In this document: one piece after another, positions 10,637 to 22,912 of the stretch
Layout: each line of letters starts with the position of its first letter
Numbering within the stretch: position 1 is the first letter of the stretch
Assembly (NCBI GenBank): GCA_015039465.1
Contig: MU130381.1
Span: 529,807 to 593,806, forward strand
DNA: 64,000 nucleotides
DNA from: Phlegmacium glaucopus
Lineage: Eukaryota; Basidiomycota; Agaricomycetes; Agaricales; Cortinariaceae
Direction of reading: 5' to 3'
Notes under the pieces: generated by a model
Seen by the model: the letters and a program-made list of their open reading frames with translations, nothing else
Told to the model about the DNA's origin: nothing
The model's database searches: none
Made by a program: the position numbers and the translations under genes

Positions 10637-11610
10637 AACTGGATTATAGTGGGGATGACCACCTCCTGTTATAATTTATAGGCTCGGTGTCGCTCAAGTT
10701 CACAATGAAGGGAGCTACAGTAAATGGAAGTGGTTGGGAATAGAAATGATATCTTCAGGGGAGCAATTTACAGACCTGCAGGTTGATCCGAGGTCCAGGC
10801 AGACCGACAATGAACAACAAGATGTTGATGAGAACAGAATTGGGGATCACTTGGATCACATCTAATCGCTTATAAACTTCGGCCCTGTTTGGCTTGACAA
10901 AACAACGGCTTTGGTTAATTAACCGGGTTCGCCTCGATGTAAGTTGTAAGCCCCGATTATCATGCGTCCCAGAATCAGTAAAAACACCAGAAAAAAAACA
11001 TAAATCCAGTACTAGTTGGTGAGTATGTATTCAAGTTGAAACTTGAGACAGGTATTCCCTGGTCGTATGGGGGTATTCTCGTCGTTTCAAGAACACTTCT
11101 GACCCTTACACCATAGATAAGTCTAATTTTAACCTGGCTACCAGCCCACAGTGTATCCAAATCTCTGATGCTGTGACAATGTTAAGCGACGAAATGGCAC
11201 ACGGGTATATCCACTTACATGTGCGTGAGGCTTGGGAGTCCTGTCCTTAGCCAGATTATGAAGAGAAGTCATCTAAACCGGAACATGTAACGACAAGAGC
11301 TACATACTATGCAATTAATTAGTATGTAAAATCCAGAGAAAATCAGACTCTCTGATTTATAATTGATCCTTCGGAGACTGGGTTCGAGTCTATATGCATA
11401 TACAGAAATAGCGCTAGCTATTTGATCATAAATTGAAGAAAGTAACAAAATTCCAAATGCCCACCATAATTCTCTCTATGCGAGTCGGGGGGTCAGGTAC
11501 CCACCATTGACCGAACATGTCTGTAGACCAATTCTTTGAATATGAGCTAGGAAGAATGACTCATTGATACTCACCTATTACCCCGCGACAACTTATAAAC
11601 GGATAAACAT
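10637..11610. other. intergenic with dispersed repeat
   Basis: About 970 bp with no supportable gene. Contains one copy of a dispersed repeat (11288-11350) found again at 21564-21625. GGTTCGAGTC at 11383 resembles a tRNA B box but no cloverleaf can be folded around it. Confidence 0.55.
11288..11350 (+). repeat. dispersed repeat copy 1
   Basis: AACGACAAGAGCTACAT, then AGTATGTAAAATCCAGA, then a short A-rich tail. The same block order occurs at 21564-21625. The copy includes a small inverted repeat (TACATACT and AGTATGTA). Confidence 0.6.
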
Positions 11611-13739
11611 TCAAGCCGCTGCTTTTTTCGGCCAAGTTTGTTTCCCCCTGACCCAAGTACTGAGAACAACACCCTGTTTATCCAGTACGACCAAGTCTGC
11701 ATGAACTCCTGGCCGTAAGGTGCCTTTCTTATTTTCAATCCCCAAACACCTGTTCCACGGTTGAGTCGATAACACAACTTTCTATGAAATAACTGACTTT
11801 GCAGGGTTATATGTAGCACACTTGATGGCCTCGCCCAGAGAACAGCCCGTAAAGGAAGAAAAATTTCGGACACATTTATCAAGAGTGACGACGCTGAAAA
11901 TGTTTTACTTGAGTAATCTGGTCATATAATGAAAGAGAGGAAGGTCGTCTAATACACAGCGAGATGTGCCAGGCTCTATGAAGAAAAGAAAAATGCTTAC
12001 CTTCCAGCAAGAGTAGTTGTTCCTTCAAGGTAAAGCCTGTCACCCTCTTTCACAAGTTTCCTTGCACCTCGCCATTCGTGAACGCCATCTTGAAGGTTAG
12101 GGTCGAGAATTTTCATAGCTAGATAGACATGAGAATTTTTAAGTCTGATGTAAGGATTCAGGTGAATTACCATCCGTAATGAGAATACATCCTTCAGGGT
12201 GAGAGGAATATGCCAACTAGTTGATTTATGAGTCGATTTTAAAATAGAGTTGTGGTGGTAGAATACACACACCCTCACAGAGTTGGGATGACAATGTATC
12301 CCATCAACGATTAAACCATAATATGGCCGTTCAAAAGCCATATCTGCGATTTGACCTTTTTCCAAGTGCAAACTCGGTCTGCTTTTCTTCTTGTTAGAAA
12401 GGTTCAAAGGAGTGATAGCGCCACTGGAAAGTGTTCCTTTTCGTGAGGGTATCGCTTCAAATGCCTCGGATGGCGCTGGAGAGTGGGATCCCTTTGGAGA
12501 TGAATTGTGAGATCCGTTGAGAGGTGAAGAACTCTCCAAAAAAGACAGAGGTTCTTGGATGTTGCATGGAAGATGAGTAGTGATGGCAATGGGTGAATAC
12601 AAATGTGGGGAAGCTCCAAGCAAACCAATAATTGAGGGATCTCTGTGATGAAGCTGAGGCATGGCATTGAAAAGATGAGTGATCAATCGCGCTCCGTGTT
12701 GTACAGCTTTTGTGGCAACCTCCGAGCTGGCAACACTAAAGGAGTGCAACGCATTCAGATGTGCAGAGTGCCAAGATGTAAACGAACAAACCTGTGGCCA
12801 ATGGAGAAAGCAATGCCTCTTTTGTTTAATTCACCGAGTGCTTCCATAACCCCAGGAACTTCAGGCGCAGCAGTGATCAATCTAACAGCAGGACCCTGGT
12901 CTGCGGACATCATCCAGTCTTCGGCGTCAACAAGATTTTCGGGACCGTAGACCTCTTCGAAAGACCGAAAGCCAGAAGATGCCGACAGAAGATATGCAGG
13001 AGCATGAGCACCTCTTTTAGTGAGGTCGATGAACGGGCCTTCCGCATGCCAGCCCAGAAGCGTAGCCGATGTCGGAGTCGAGAACGGTTTCAAGAGGCTC
13101 AGCAACTTGGGATATACTGATTTCTCCTGAGTCTGTTGGAAGTGTGATTGGATTTAGCTCTTTGGAGAATACAGGAAAGCGTACAATGATGGTAGGCAAT
13201 AGTCTATTATTTCGTTAAATGCTAGCCTTAGTTGAGCCAAGATCTAGAATGACATACGAAGTTACTCCTGTCTCGACGATCCTCTCGGCAACCATTTGCA
13301 ATCCTTGTCGATAAGCTTCTTCATCGCCCTCATATACCGAGAAGTCGAAATTGTAAGCTCCATTGAGCTGGATATCCAAGAAACCGGGGCTAGAAAAAGA
13401 AGGGTAAGGCTATGCTAAAAAGAGAGTGAAAATAGCTAGAGGGGCCAACACATAGTCGACACCTGGCGAAGAGTTGAAGATATTACTTGCCTGAGGATGT
13501 TGCCTTCCAAGTCAATGATTCTATCAGGTCTTTGTCTACGGATATAAAATGTTTTCTATTAAAGCGCGAGAGCTTAGACTCAAGTTATATGCGGCGAGGA
13601 CATAGTACCGCACCTGGGCATCTAAAATGAGACCTTGAGTTTCATCAACCCAAAGGTCTTTTTCAGCGAGACTGCCGTCTTCCTGGCACAGTAGACAGTT
13701 TGTAAAGCATATGAGACCATTGGAAGAAGCAGCAACCAT
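11611..13739 (-). CDS. NAG2: N-acetylglucosamine-6-phosphate deacetylase
   Basis: Ten exons on the minus strand: 13609-13739, 13491-13535, 13258-13389, 13185-13203, 12792-13132, 12273-12735, 12171-12216, 12001-12118, 11798-11893, 11611-11749, giving 509 aa. The enzyme converts GlcNAc-6-P to glucosamine-6-P plus acetate in the cytosol, a step of chitin-derived amino-sugar catabolism. Amidohydrolase signature in order: [22 protein letters not shown] (His138, Glu140), IGHS (about 223), [19 protein letters not shown], and ILITDAM with catalytic Asp392. C-terminal [15 protein letters not shown] and [13 protein letters not shown] are also typical. A Ser-rich insert of about 60 residues lies between the LLGASPH loop and [14 protein letters not shown]. 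Intron 2 starts with GC (gcaagt), and exon 4 is only 19 nt. The symbol follows the Candida name for this activity. Confidence 0.9.
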
Positions 13740-15722
13740 TGTTTATTTCGTAGTGAACAATGGCCTGAGCTTCCTTAAAGACATAGCGCTCTGATCTATT
13801 TGAGGCGACGGGCCGCCAGGTAAGACTTAGAACTGGAACCACATGGAGTGAGGGTAAAAGAATACATCGGCTGAGGTCGGTTGACCTTGAAGTTGAACGC
13901 TGCACGTTCGTCGAGAATGCTTCGGAAATGTTGTTGCTCGGAATAATGTATACGGTATCGGAAGGGTCTCGGTGGAATCCGAACCTTGGCATTCCCGTCT
14001 CTGGAGCAGCTGGACTCTCAGAGGGTGTGTACTAACACATTTAACGTTGAACGATGCGGTAATGTTTTGGGAGCGCTGTAGCCATCACTTACCCTTCCTG
14101 TATGCCACCAGATCCTAATCTCTACTATGCATATGCTCACGCGGGATCTCAGGCGCTTTATCATGAAGCAACCTCATGGCTCTGACTTTAACGAGCGCAT
14201 ATAGTAGGTGATAAGATAACCTTTGCCTCCCAGTTGGACTCTGCTTGAGTCAGCAGCTTGACTTGTTGCACAAACTTGCTCACAATGGCCTCACATTCGC
14301 AAGGCAGGACAACAACCTACTATGTATTCAAATTCCTTCTATCTCAGTCACTGGTCACTGCATTACTTTCGGAGACCTTTAAATAAATCCGCCATGCTAC
14401 CTTTGCATTCTTCAGACTTAATAGAATATCCATGAAATTCGTATCATTTAAGTAGTAGATGAACGATTGATTTTTTATCACATCGACATTACATCTTATT
14501 CATCTATTAGAAGCGCATCAAACCTTGATCACCTCAGTTCGTATCAGTTCATCCACATAAATCAAATGGTTGAGATATCCGCCCATGGCAAAGAACTTCA
14601 GTCAATGATTATCCTCGGCGAAATCCAAATCCGATCACTAGCGTGCTGTGTTATCTGCAGAACTGCAAGGTGCCATTAAGAATGCCTCAGAGTCATATGT
14701 CGTGTTACCATGTCCTATCTTATCACAACTCGGAGAATGATAATTATCAGTCCGGAAAAGGTGTGGCTACAGACATGCTCTTATGGAAGATGTTGCGGGA
14801 TTTCTCAGGGCCCGGGTAAGTGAACTGATATGTTTTGAAGTGATGCGAGTGTAAAGATACAATCGCTTCAGATATTGTAGAACAATCACATCTACATCTG
14901 TCGTATGCCAGTTACATAGCCAGTTGATATGATATGATATAATATGATATAGATTGTGCATGGATACATCTTATCTATGTAAAATTATACATTAGCAAGC
15001 GCATGAGGGTAGCGAACCTTTCTAGTCTCGACCTTTGCGATCTACTTGGTCAGTGATAAATAAGTGAAAATAGATACTTGATCCAATGGATGATACATAA
15101 GAGATATTATATTGAATCATGATTTGCGAGACAGGGCTAATACTATAGTCTAAGAGCGGAGGGGGGCATATTGGAATTCGAATACAGTGATATATCCAGG
15201 TAATGAGCGGAAATAAGGGAGATTCCCAGAAACGGTATACGTAAAATAAAATAAAAAGAAAAAGCTGACCTTCTAGGGTCGGTAGCGAAGGGACGAATGG
15301 AAGGATATGATACTTTTTTTCGAATCGAAGGGGTCTTGTTGGGGTATCGAAAGACGGAGGTAAGAGATAAATACCCAGGCTGCGCAAAGGGAGAAAGTGG
15401 GTTGAATGAGTATGGAGGAAAGGTTGGAGATAAATGCTGAGGTATATGGATGAAAGCATAAGGCATAGAGGTTTGGTTTCGTTGTTGATTGGGATGTTGA
15501 TACAAGGTAGAGAGTGTGAGACAGCAAGTTGACAGAGCAGTAGAAATAGAACCCTATTGGAAGCCTGGGCAAGTAAAATAGGGAAGAATTAGAAGCGGCT
15601 TAGGGAGAGGAGGGGATAAATCATGATGTAAAAGGAGAGTAAGACGAAAATTTATAAAGATTATAAGAAAGAAGCTGCTCCCAATACTTCACCATAATTG
15701 TTAGAGCGAAAAGTTCATGACA
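13740..15722. other. intergenic, no gene recognised
   Basis: About 2 kb between the NagA start and the bZIP stop. Open frames on both strands (for example 13663-13992 minus, 15022-15572 minus) are low-complexity, lack splice-compatible neighbours and match no family I know. ATATGATATGATATAATATG around 14928-14950 is a short simple repeat. Confidence 0.5.
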
Positions 15723-17502
15723 TTAACATATCTGAACTTCCCATTCGCCGCCTTCACCCCCGGCTTGTGGCATACTCTTGAGGGCTATTCTTACACGGCG
15801 CTTCCCGCAGGTACTATCGGGAATAGTGTATTCCGAGCTGACCCCAAAGGTAGGGTCTGATAGTTGAACATAGTTCAAAGACGAAGAGAAGTCATTCTCA
15901 TACATCATTGTGGAGTCATCCCGAGCATAAGGCATGTAGTCGCTCGATGCAACACCTAAGAAAGGATCTGATGAAGGCGTTGAGAACGAAGACATGCCAC
16001 TAGAATGCGATGAAAACGAAGTCTGGAAGCTTGACTCAGAATCCGATGGAGACCATTTAGCCAAAGAAGACGAGGAGGGGCTCATTTCTGATTTTTGGGT
16101 CATCTCTGTAGCGCCCGGAGAAGTTGACCGTGAAGAGGCTGTGGAAGAAGGGTGAATGCGAACTCGGATCTTTCCGTTATCGGAAGGAGATGCATCGAAA
16201 GATATGTCCAAATTGCCGAGCCCGTCCAACTCCGCGACATCTGCGCCCGTCAGTTCTAGTTTCCGTGGCCCGGGCACTGTGTGATCGTCAAGGTCCATTA
16301 AAGTGCTAGAGGTTGTCTTTGCCAACCAGTCGTAATCGCTGTGTGGGAGAATTGAGCTGTAGTCAAAAGCCGATGCCGACGATGTGGGAAAAGGGTTGGG
16401 TATCGCAAAGCTAGTCTGAGCTGCTGGTTGCATTCGCATTGACAATAGAGTGGGAAGAGCACACAATAGAACCTGAATAGGACGTAATTGAGTTGAAGAA
16501 TGATGTAAAGGTGGCAGTGTATCAACTGACCATCAATCCGAGACTAGCGCCAGATTTGTGAGCTGAGGTTACTGTCGGACGAGGGGGCGATGAGAAAGAA
16601 AAGTGAGGTTCGGTTGCCTCAACCTTAATAGGGACATCACGGGCAGTGGCTTTTGTAGCCAACTGAGCGCTGAGAGTGCGCTCCCGCTCTTTCACAGCTG
16701 CAAGTTCTGCTTTGAGCTGCTCAACCTCAGAGACAAGCTCTTTATCTGATGGGGCTTGCTGCGGCGCAGAAAGGGAACCATTCTGGGCAAGAACCAGAAG
16801 CCTAGCATTTTCTTGCTCTAGTTCGGCGACGCGTCTAGAACGTAATGAAAATTTAGTTTTGGTTGAGTAATAAGGACAGGAGGCCAGGTGGATGAATGAA
16901 AGAAACGTGACATACATTTCCATACATTCAAACTCCTCACGTTTACGCTGCCTGCTGAGGAAGGCAGCAGCACGATTCTTTACGAGACGTGCTTCACGTT
17001 TGCTCAAACCAGATACATCAGGAGGAACGAAATCCTTGCTATGAATACGCTCGCCTACTGCACGTTTCTTAGTAACGCTTGGGGCGGGGCTCGCCGAACG
17101 TTTAGCGCCACAGGTGGTAGCAGAATGTAAACCAGCGACTGATGGATCAGTCTCTGGAGCAAGAGAAGGAGAACGTGATGGAGGAGTAGGAGGGCGAGAT
17201 ACCTGGTCCTCTGGGATATCAAAGACCTGATGAGTGGGTAGACAGAGTTGCTCCGTCTCTGCGCCGTCTGGAGTCATAGACATTTTGAGCATTTTGGAAG
17301 TGGGAACCGGAGATGCTGTTGAATGGGAGCCCTCTGAGTTTGGTGGGGACGGGGGTAGATAATAGGCGTAATTGAAATCAGGAATGGGAGAAAAGAGTGG
17401 CTGTTGTATATCCCAGTGGTGATCAGCACCAAGAGGGGAAAGAAGGGGGGCGTCGCAAGCAATTATCTGTGACATTGGAAGGGAAGGGAGGTGCTTTGAC
17501 AT
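15723..17502 (-). CDS. bZIP transcription factor with a hydrophobic segment after the zipper
   Basis: Three exons on the minus strand: 16916-17502, 16531-16834, 15723-16472, giving 546 aa. The basic region KREARLVKNRAAAFLSRQRK has the bZIP signature N-x7-R and resembles the ATF6/CREB3 group. The leucine zipper follows (RVAELEQENARLLVLAQNGS, then SEVEQLKAELAAVKERERTL). Downstream, SLGLMVLLCALPTLLSM is a hydrophobic stretch long enough to be a membrane segment, and a Ser-rich 240-residue C-terminus ends in KRRVRIALKSMPQ. By analogy with ATF6 it could be a membrane-tethered stress regulator, but that is inference. The second intron lies inside the hydrophobic stretch; retaining it would stop translation after two more residues. 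The N-terminal 150 residues are Pro/Ser-rich, as in activation domains. Confidence 0.82.
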
Positions 17503-18764
17503 TGTAAAAACTAGGAACTAGAATGGGAGTGTAGTGGTAGTGGTAAGGGAAAAAGAAAAACAGACTATAACTTACACTAGTCCCACATCTGTCCGGAGTT
17601 ATCACACAACTCAGTTCATTTCTTCTCCGAACTGGTCCGCTATCGTCGGCACTCAAACACCCCTGCGATATTGTTCCACCCAAGATCTCTGATGTTTTGT
17701 CTACATAGTTGTTAGGCGCCAACGACGGTGCTCTTCCAACAACAGTTATTGGATGACATGCCCCATCGACCAAAAATTAGACCAGCGCTGGCTCAAAGCT
17801 TGCCCGAATCACGTCAAGAAGATTACGCTAACCCTGACGTTCATTTCATGCAGGTTCAATGCGTAATTGATTATTACGATAAGCGCTTCGGATGGTCCTG
17901 AGCACACCCTTAATTTTTTTTTGTCCGCCTATCCTCACCCTATTACAAACGGTAGATTACTCTCATGAAATAGTACCCTATAGCTACTTAATCAGTAAGG
18001 AGCATCCACTGACGGCTATTCCAGCATTCTGTCTGGTATACACTTGGGAAGAAGGTCACGACTCACAAGACTGTCGTAAACCTGTGTCGGCACTGACATT
18101 AAGGTCGCATTCTTCTTCCCTAACTATGGTAAGGATTGGACATCGCTATACCCATCGTATGATTAGCATAGTAGCTTCGATGAACCAAGAACCGTCCTGA
18201 ACTCAAAGTCATGGACACATCCTAGATTATAAGCAAAGTGACACAGCCTTGTTCGTCCAACAGCTTTCGAGCAACAGCCTCGTTCACCCTCCTCGAATTG
18301 TGGAATGAGCGACGGATCCATATCCTTATAACCCCTGAACCACGCATATTGAGTAATGACCATATAACTTACACCAGCGACTTCTTAAAGTTCACTCGGT
18401 ATGGACTGACTGTCTGTAAAATGATAAGTGGTTGGACTATTTCGAATGGCCGTCCAGCGCTCTGCCCGTTAAACGCGAATGCTGTTGCTGTTTCGACATT
18501 CATCAGGAAGCCACCCATTCGTATACGACGTGGATATCGTTTCTTGATGGAAGGACGCGAGAGGTCTGGTTCTGGGTCCATGGAAAGAAGTTATGGTAGC
18601 TTGTGTAAGCAGACTTACACAAGCCATGAAGTTTACTGCCAATCTATAGTCAAGGTGGCATTTTCCTGATGCAATCAAGACTCAATAACGAAGAAATATG
18701 GGGGATGGGTTTAAAGACAGCCAGATAACAGAAATTTACAGAGAGGAATCTTTAATTGCTATAA
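17503..18764. other. intergenic, no gene recognised
   Basis: About 1.26 kb between the bZIP start and the MFS stop (both genes on the minus strand). It should contain the bZIP promoter and leader. Several short ORFs exist on both strands but none has family resemblance or splice support. Confidence 0.5.
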
Positions 18765-20984
18765 CTAAAGCGTGTAGAAAAACCCAGCTTGTCCTTCAAG
18801 AGGCTTGTTCATGGTCCCTTGTCTTGATTTTTTGTTTTGGGTTCTATAATATACTGTAGTAATCACCAAAAGAAGTAGCATCAAGATTTGACATGCAATC
18901 GTTGCATAAATGCCAGGACGATAAATTGGAAAATCAGCCTGACGATAAACAAGGCTCGCAAATATGCCGCCGACACCACCGAAAGCGACGATGACAGCGG
19001 TGGAGACGGCCCTTTTGGTCTGAGAGACAATATTATTGGACGACTGGGTTGGTGTGTGATTAAAACTAGTATGGTGATGATCAAAACTTTTGACTCACGT
19101 ATGCAAGGATACCCGGGATACAACCTCCTGACCCAGCGTTCGTCAAGAAAATGCCTAAAACAATCAATTTCAATTAATCAAGGTCAACTAGGATGTTGGA
19201 AAAATGTTTTCAAACCTGCATATCGCCACGCCGCTGGACGCGCGAAGCCGGTGAGAAACAAACCTGCGAGTGTTATACAGGCTTGGACTGCAATTACAGC
19301 GGCCCGTTGTCGATACCTATCAGACACCCAGGAAAAGAACATGATGCTTGCGGCCTAGATAAAATGATATAAGCAACATTCCATATTGTTAAAGTAGAAG
19401 GCGGACCGCAAAAACATATGGAGGTGCACTCTACAATCATAATCAGCTAACCAAGCAATCCTGAAAAAGCACTAAACCACAAACCAGAAGTAACGATGCA
19501 GTCACGCTCCAGCCCATTCCCCGCAAAATCAACGTGATAAAATAACTGCGTCCATGCAAGTTCAGCTTCCAAGCCAAGCATCAATGACAAACAGGTAATG
19601 TACCTGACACCATAAGAAGGCATAGTCGCGCACATGTACATAAGGCCTTGGAAACGGAATGATTAACTATGTCCGTTAAAGAAGACTCGAAGACTCAAGT
19701 CGTACCGAATGTCCACACCTTCCAATCCAATAGGTGGTTGAACAATTTCTCCTTGGAAAGCACATCAGGAACGGAATCACCACGGTCACGCTCAACCCGT
19801 TGTAAAACGAGGCGTGTTTCCTCTCGTGTTAAAAACACATTTTGATCTGGAAAATTGGGAAGAAGGAACCAAGCGATGAATCCAAAACTAATTGTAATAG
19901 CACCCTCGATGATCTGTATATGTAATTGAGTTATCGAACATATAGGGTTGACATTAACTCACAAAAATCCATGCCCACCCTGCGATTCCGTACTGACCTC
20001 CCAGCAGGGTCAAAACGTATGCAAAGATAGCACTAAAGCCACCGACAAAAACGCCGATGATATAGAAAACAGCCAGGCTACAATGGGCAACTTGAGAAAA
20101 TTGTAGTGTTAAGAAAAGAGTTAAAATACCGCGTCTGAACTTCATGGCGTGTGTACCTATACAGGGCAGCGGGGGTAAAAAAAGTATCTTGGGTAATAAA
20201 ATAGCTACGAATACGGACCATGTTGTTATGATGTAGACCATAGCTGGGAAAAATCCGGCCTGTTTTTGTTTCGAGTTCAAAATAAGGGGCGGTCCGTATA
20301 GGGAAAAACATAATTCACGAACCTCAAATGCACCCAAAAGCACTCTACAGAGCGCCAGGTACCCCCAGGTAGGAACAAATCCCATAGCGAGTTGCACCGC
20401 GCCCCAGGAGACGACCAAGAATGAAAGCCAGTGAGTGACACCTAGTTTACGCAGGAACAGATTGCTTGGAAGTTGTCTGCATCACCAGACAGACGTCGGT
20501 CAGATTTGCTGGCCAAAATTTCAGAAATAGAGTGAGGTATCCACACACAAAATGATGTAAGGAACGAAGAATATACAAGAAAGAATGCTGTAGCGAGCCC
20601 CAATATCTAAACCCTTGCGTCGCACTCTTATTAGCTGCTATCCAAACTGACACGGAAAAGAAAACATACAAGATCGTCTCCCAGGCCTGATGCTCGCGCT
20701 AAGCCAAGATTCGATCGGTCAATAAGTGAAAGAGCAGATAACATCCCTAGAAGCGGTAGCATCCTCCAGTCGACTTTACGTCTACACAAAATTAGATAGT
20801 GTTTGGTTATTAGCTTTGTTTTTCCTTATGAAAACACTCGGGAAACGTACATAACAGATTTTGTCAATCTCTCCACTTCCGCTTCAGGCAGGGCTGCTTT
20901 TTCAGCATTTGAATGAGTCGATACGGGCCCGACTTTTCTGTCACTATTGGTTTCGGAGGTTGAGGGAGAATGGGAAGAAACCAT
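18765..20984 (-). CDS. MFS transporter, allantoate/nicotinate permease (DAL5/TNA1) type
   Basis: Fourteen exons on the minus strand: 20851-20984, 20670-20781, 20549-20613, 20323-20476, 20219-20259, 20130-20156, 19963-20077, 19706-19913, 19604-19646, 19485-19545, 19407-19430, 19216-19354, 19099-19154, 18765-19043, giving 485 aa. Markers of the fungal anion:cation symporter subfamily: RKVDWRMLPLLGMLSALSLI at the start of TM1, DRSNLGLARASGL, QLPSNLFLRKLG, AVQLAMGFV, CRVLLGAFEAGFFPAMVYII, TTWYTRHEVQTRLAVFYIIG, WAWIFIIEGA, LLPNFPDQNVFLTREE, GMGWSVTASLLLSAPPYVFA, TNAGSGGCIPGILAY. Twelve TM helices are expected. Substrates in this family are small organic anions such as allantoate, ureidosuccinate, nicotinate or biotin precursors; the exact one cannot be read from sequence. 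Four exons are 24-43 nt long. Plasma-membrane location likely. Confidence 0.9.
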
Positions 20985-22361
20985 TTTTGAGCAGGGCTTC
21001 AGTATTCAAGATGGATGGGAAGTTAGAAGTCGTTCATCGAGCTTTATACCTTCAAAATAGATGGTCTATACGGATCAAAGGTATACGTAGAAGACGCGGA
21101 GGATCCTTCCCACTGGGGCAACTAATGGTCAAATCAGTCCATCATATGCGCTTTTAGGCCGAAACTATCCATTTTCATTGCTGAGCGCATTACCACACTA
21201 GGATCAAGAAGAGATTGCACAGTGAAAGCGTATTCCTAAGGAATTTTTGAGGTAGTCGTAGTCAAATCTTAAACGGAAGGACTCAATCCCGGTACGATGA
21301 CAGGATACATGTGGTTCACCAGCCCCAGGATCATTATTGCATCGCTAGTGTCTCTTCCGGAGGGCTACCACAAGGTCGCGCGCTACAAAACCGGTGTCGT
21401 GAAGCTTTGGCAAGTACTGCGAGAGTTACAAATTCTGGACCCAAAGAAGGGCCAAGTTTGTTTGAATCAGATTGCTAGAATATTTCGAGGTGGCACTGGC
21501 AGTGTGGCACAATGACATGTGTACATTATGGTACATATATGATGTGTGACATTCTAATTTAGAATAACGACAGGAGCTACATCCAGTATGTACTTACTTG
21601 GTATGTAAAACCCAGAAAAAGTAAACTCGAGAGCCAACCAAGCTTCGATATCATAGGAACAGCACCGCCTACAGAGATTTGATTAACCTCAGTGCCCATT
21701 GTGACGCTGTAGTGGGGGCTGAGCCTGAGCAGCTGTTAAAATCGAATTATCTAGCACTTTAAAAGTACTTCTACTTATCTCTTAAATTTGTCCTCCGAAC
21801 CCTAAATTTACTGTGGCATGAAAAATGCGGGGAGTTAAGGGCTTTAATAAGCGACAGGGCAGAACCCTGCCGAACCCTGAACTGAAGTTGGGTGACGGAA
21901 CAGGTAAAATCGTAGAAAATCGTATGCCATCCCGTCGCTTACCGTTGTCACAGCATCAGATCTGGATCGTGATTTTAACAGACTAAAGAACTTATTTAAC
22001 TAGGGAAAATATTGGCGAAAGGCATACCGCCTTCCTGAGGGTTGGTGCAATGGGTGACTGACTGACCATAGGGTTCTGTATCATTATGTGCAAGATCCGA
22101 ACCGCCGAGGACTTGATGCAAAGTATATTTGTCCTCAATTGATCCACAGAATGAAATGTCTGTGGATGAAAGCCTGAAGTAGTGGATCATTCAAACCGAT
22201 TACTTAGTAGTGATAGTTGACATGCTCGATTGACAATATATATGGGGAATCCGGGATCAAAGGGGATCAATCGCGAGACTTTGGAGGACTTTGGTAAGTG
22301 CCATTATTTTTTCCCCATGGTAGTAAGTGAAAGGGAGGTATCTTGAACTCTGAAACGTGTG
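20985..22361. other. intergenic up to the repeat island
   Basis: About 1.4 kb of ordinary composition between the MFS start and the left border of the island. Holds the second copy of the dispersed repeat. A 72-codon ORF at 21297-21515 has no recognisable family. Confidence 0.5.
21564..21625 (+). repeat. dispersed repeat copy 2
   Basis: AACGACAGGAGCTACAT followed by GGTATGTAAAACCCAGA aligns with 11288-11350 in the same orientation at roughly 75 percent identity by eye. No coding potential. Confidence 0.6.
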
Positions 22362-22412
22362 GTACAGCCGTTTCAGAAATTCTTGCCCACAGTCAAATCC
22401 AGTGAAATAAAT
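22362..22412 (+). repeat. left border inverted repeat of the island
   Basis: GTACAGCCGTTTCAGAAATT followed by CTTGCCCACAGTCAAATCCAG and GTGAAATAA. The reverse complement of 37159-37210 matches over about 50 bp with around ten differences. No matching target duplication was found outside the pair. Confidence 0.65.
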
Positions 22413-22782
22413 CAAAAACAATTCAGAAATTTTCAGAAAAATCATTTTATGTGAATTATAAGTTTGATTGTAAAAAGCTACACTTGTTGTAAATGACCCC
22501 ACACTGTCGTTTCCACCAGATACACAGCAAAAATTCACCATAGTAGCAATATTTTCCCACCTGTCAATCACAGTTCACCCCCGGTCCCCAACACAGCTAA
22601 TTTTGATACTGTACCCAGCTAATTGTTAATCAATACACCCACTTTGTGTTTGCAGCACTCATGTCCTTTGTTTAGTGTACAAATAAATCTAAGCTAAATC
22701 AGGTAGGTTGTCTAATGCTCATGATCAATCATCAACCCACATGTAGCAGTAGCAAGCCAGGAAAACCAGGAGAATATTAATA

Positions 22783-22912
22783 CTAGAATGAAATATAATG
22801 GTAACTCAGTGGTAATAAAACACTATGAATTAGATAGTATGTACCTAGAATGAAATATAATGGTACTAATGTGAATGAGTTACACCTCAGTGGTGATAAA
22901 ACACTGAGGTGT
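22783..22912 (+). repeat. short tandem duplication with palindrome
   Basis: CTAGAATGAAATATAATGGT occurs at 22783 and again at 22851, each followed within about 40 bp by CTCAGTGGT.ATAAAACACT. The second copy contains a 9-bp inverted repeat, ACACCTCAG (22882-22890) and CTGAGGTGT (22904-22912). Non-coding. Confidence 0.7.

Noticed and set aside
11370..11400. tRNA B-box-like GGTTCGAGTC
   Set aside because: No matching acceptor stem, D arm or anticodon arm at the proper spacing; the candidate T stem pairs only four bases around a nine-base loop.
13663..13992. 109-codon minus-strand ORF overlapping the NagA start
   Set aside because: It overlaps NagA exon 1 in another frame, and its sequence upstream of the NagA ATG shows no family signal.
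16473..16530. HAC1/XBP1-type unconventional Ire1 intron in the bZIP gene
   Set aside because: The intron has ordinary GT...AG ends (gtcagt, ttcag) and no CNGCNG-type loop at the junctions, so spliceosomal splicing is the simpler reading.
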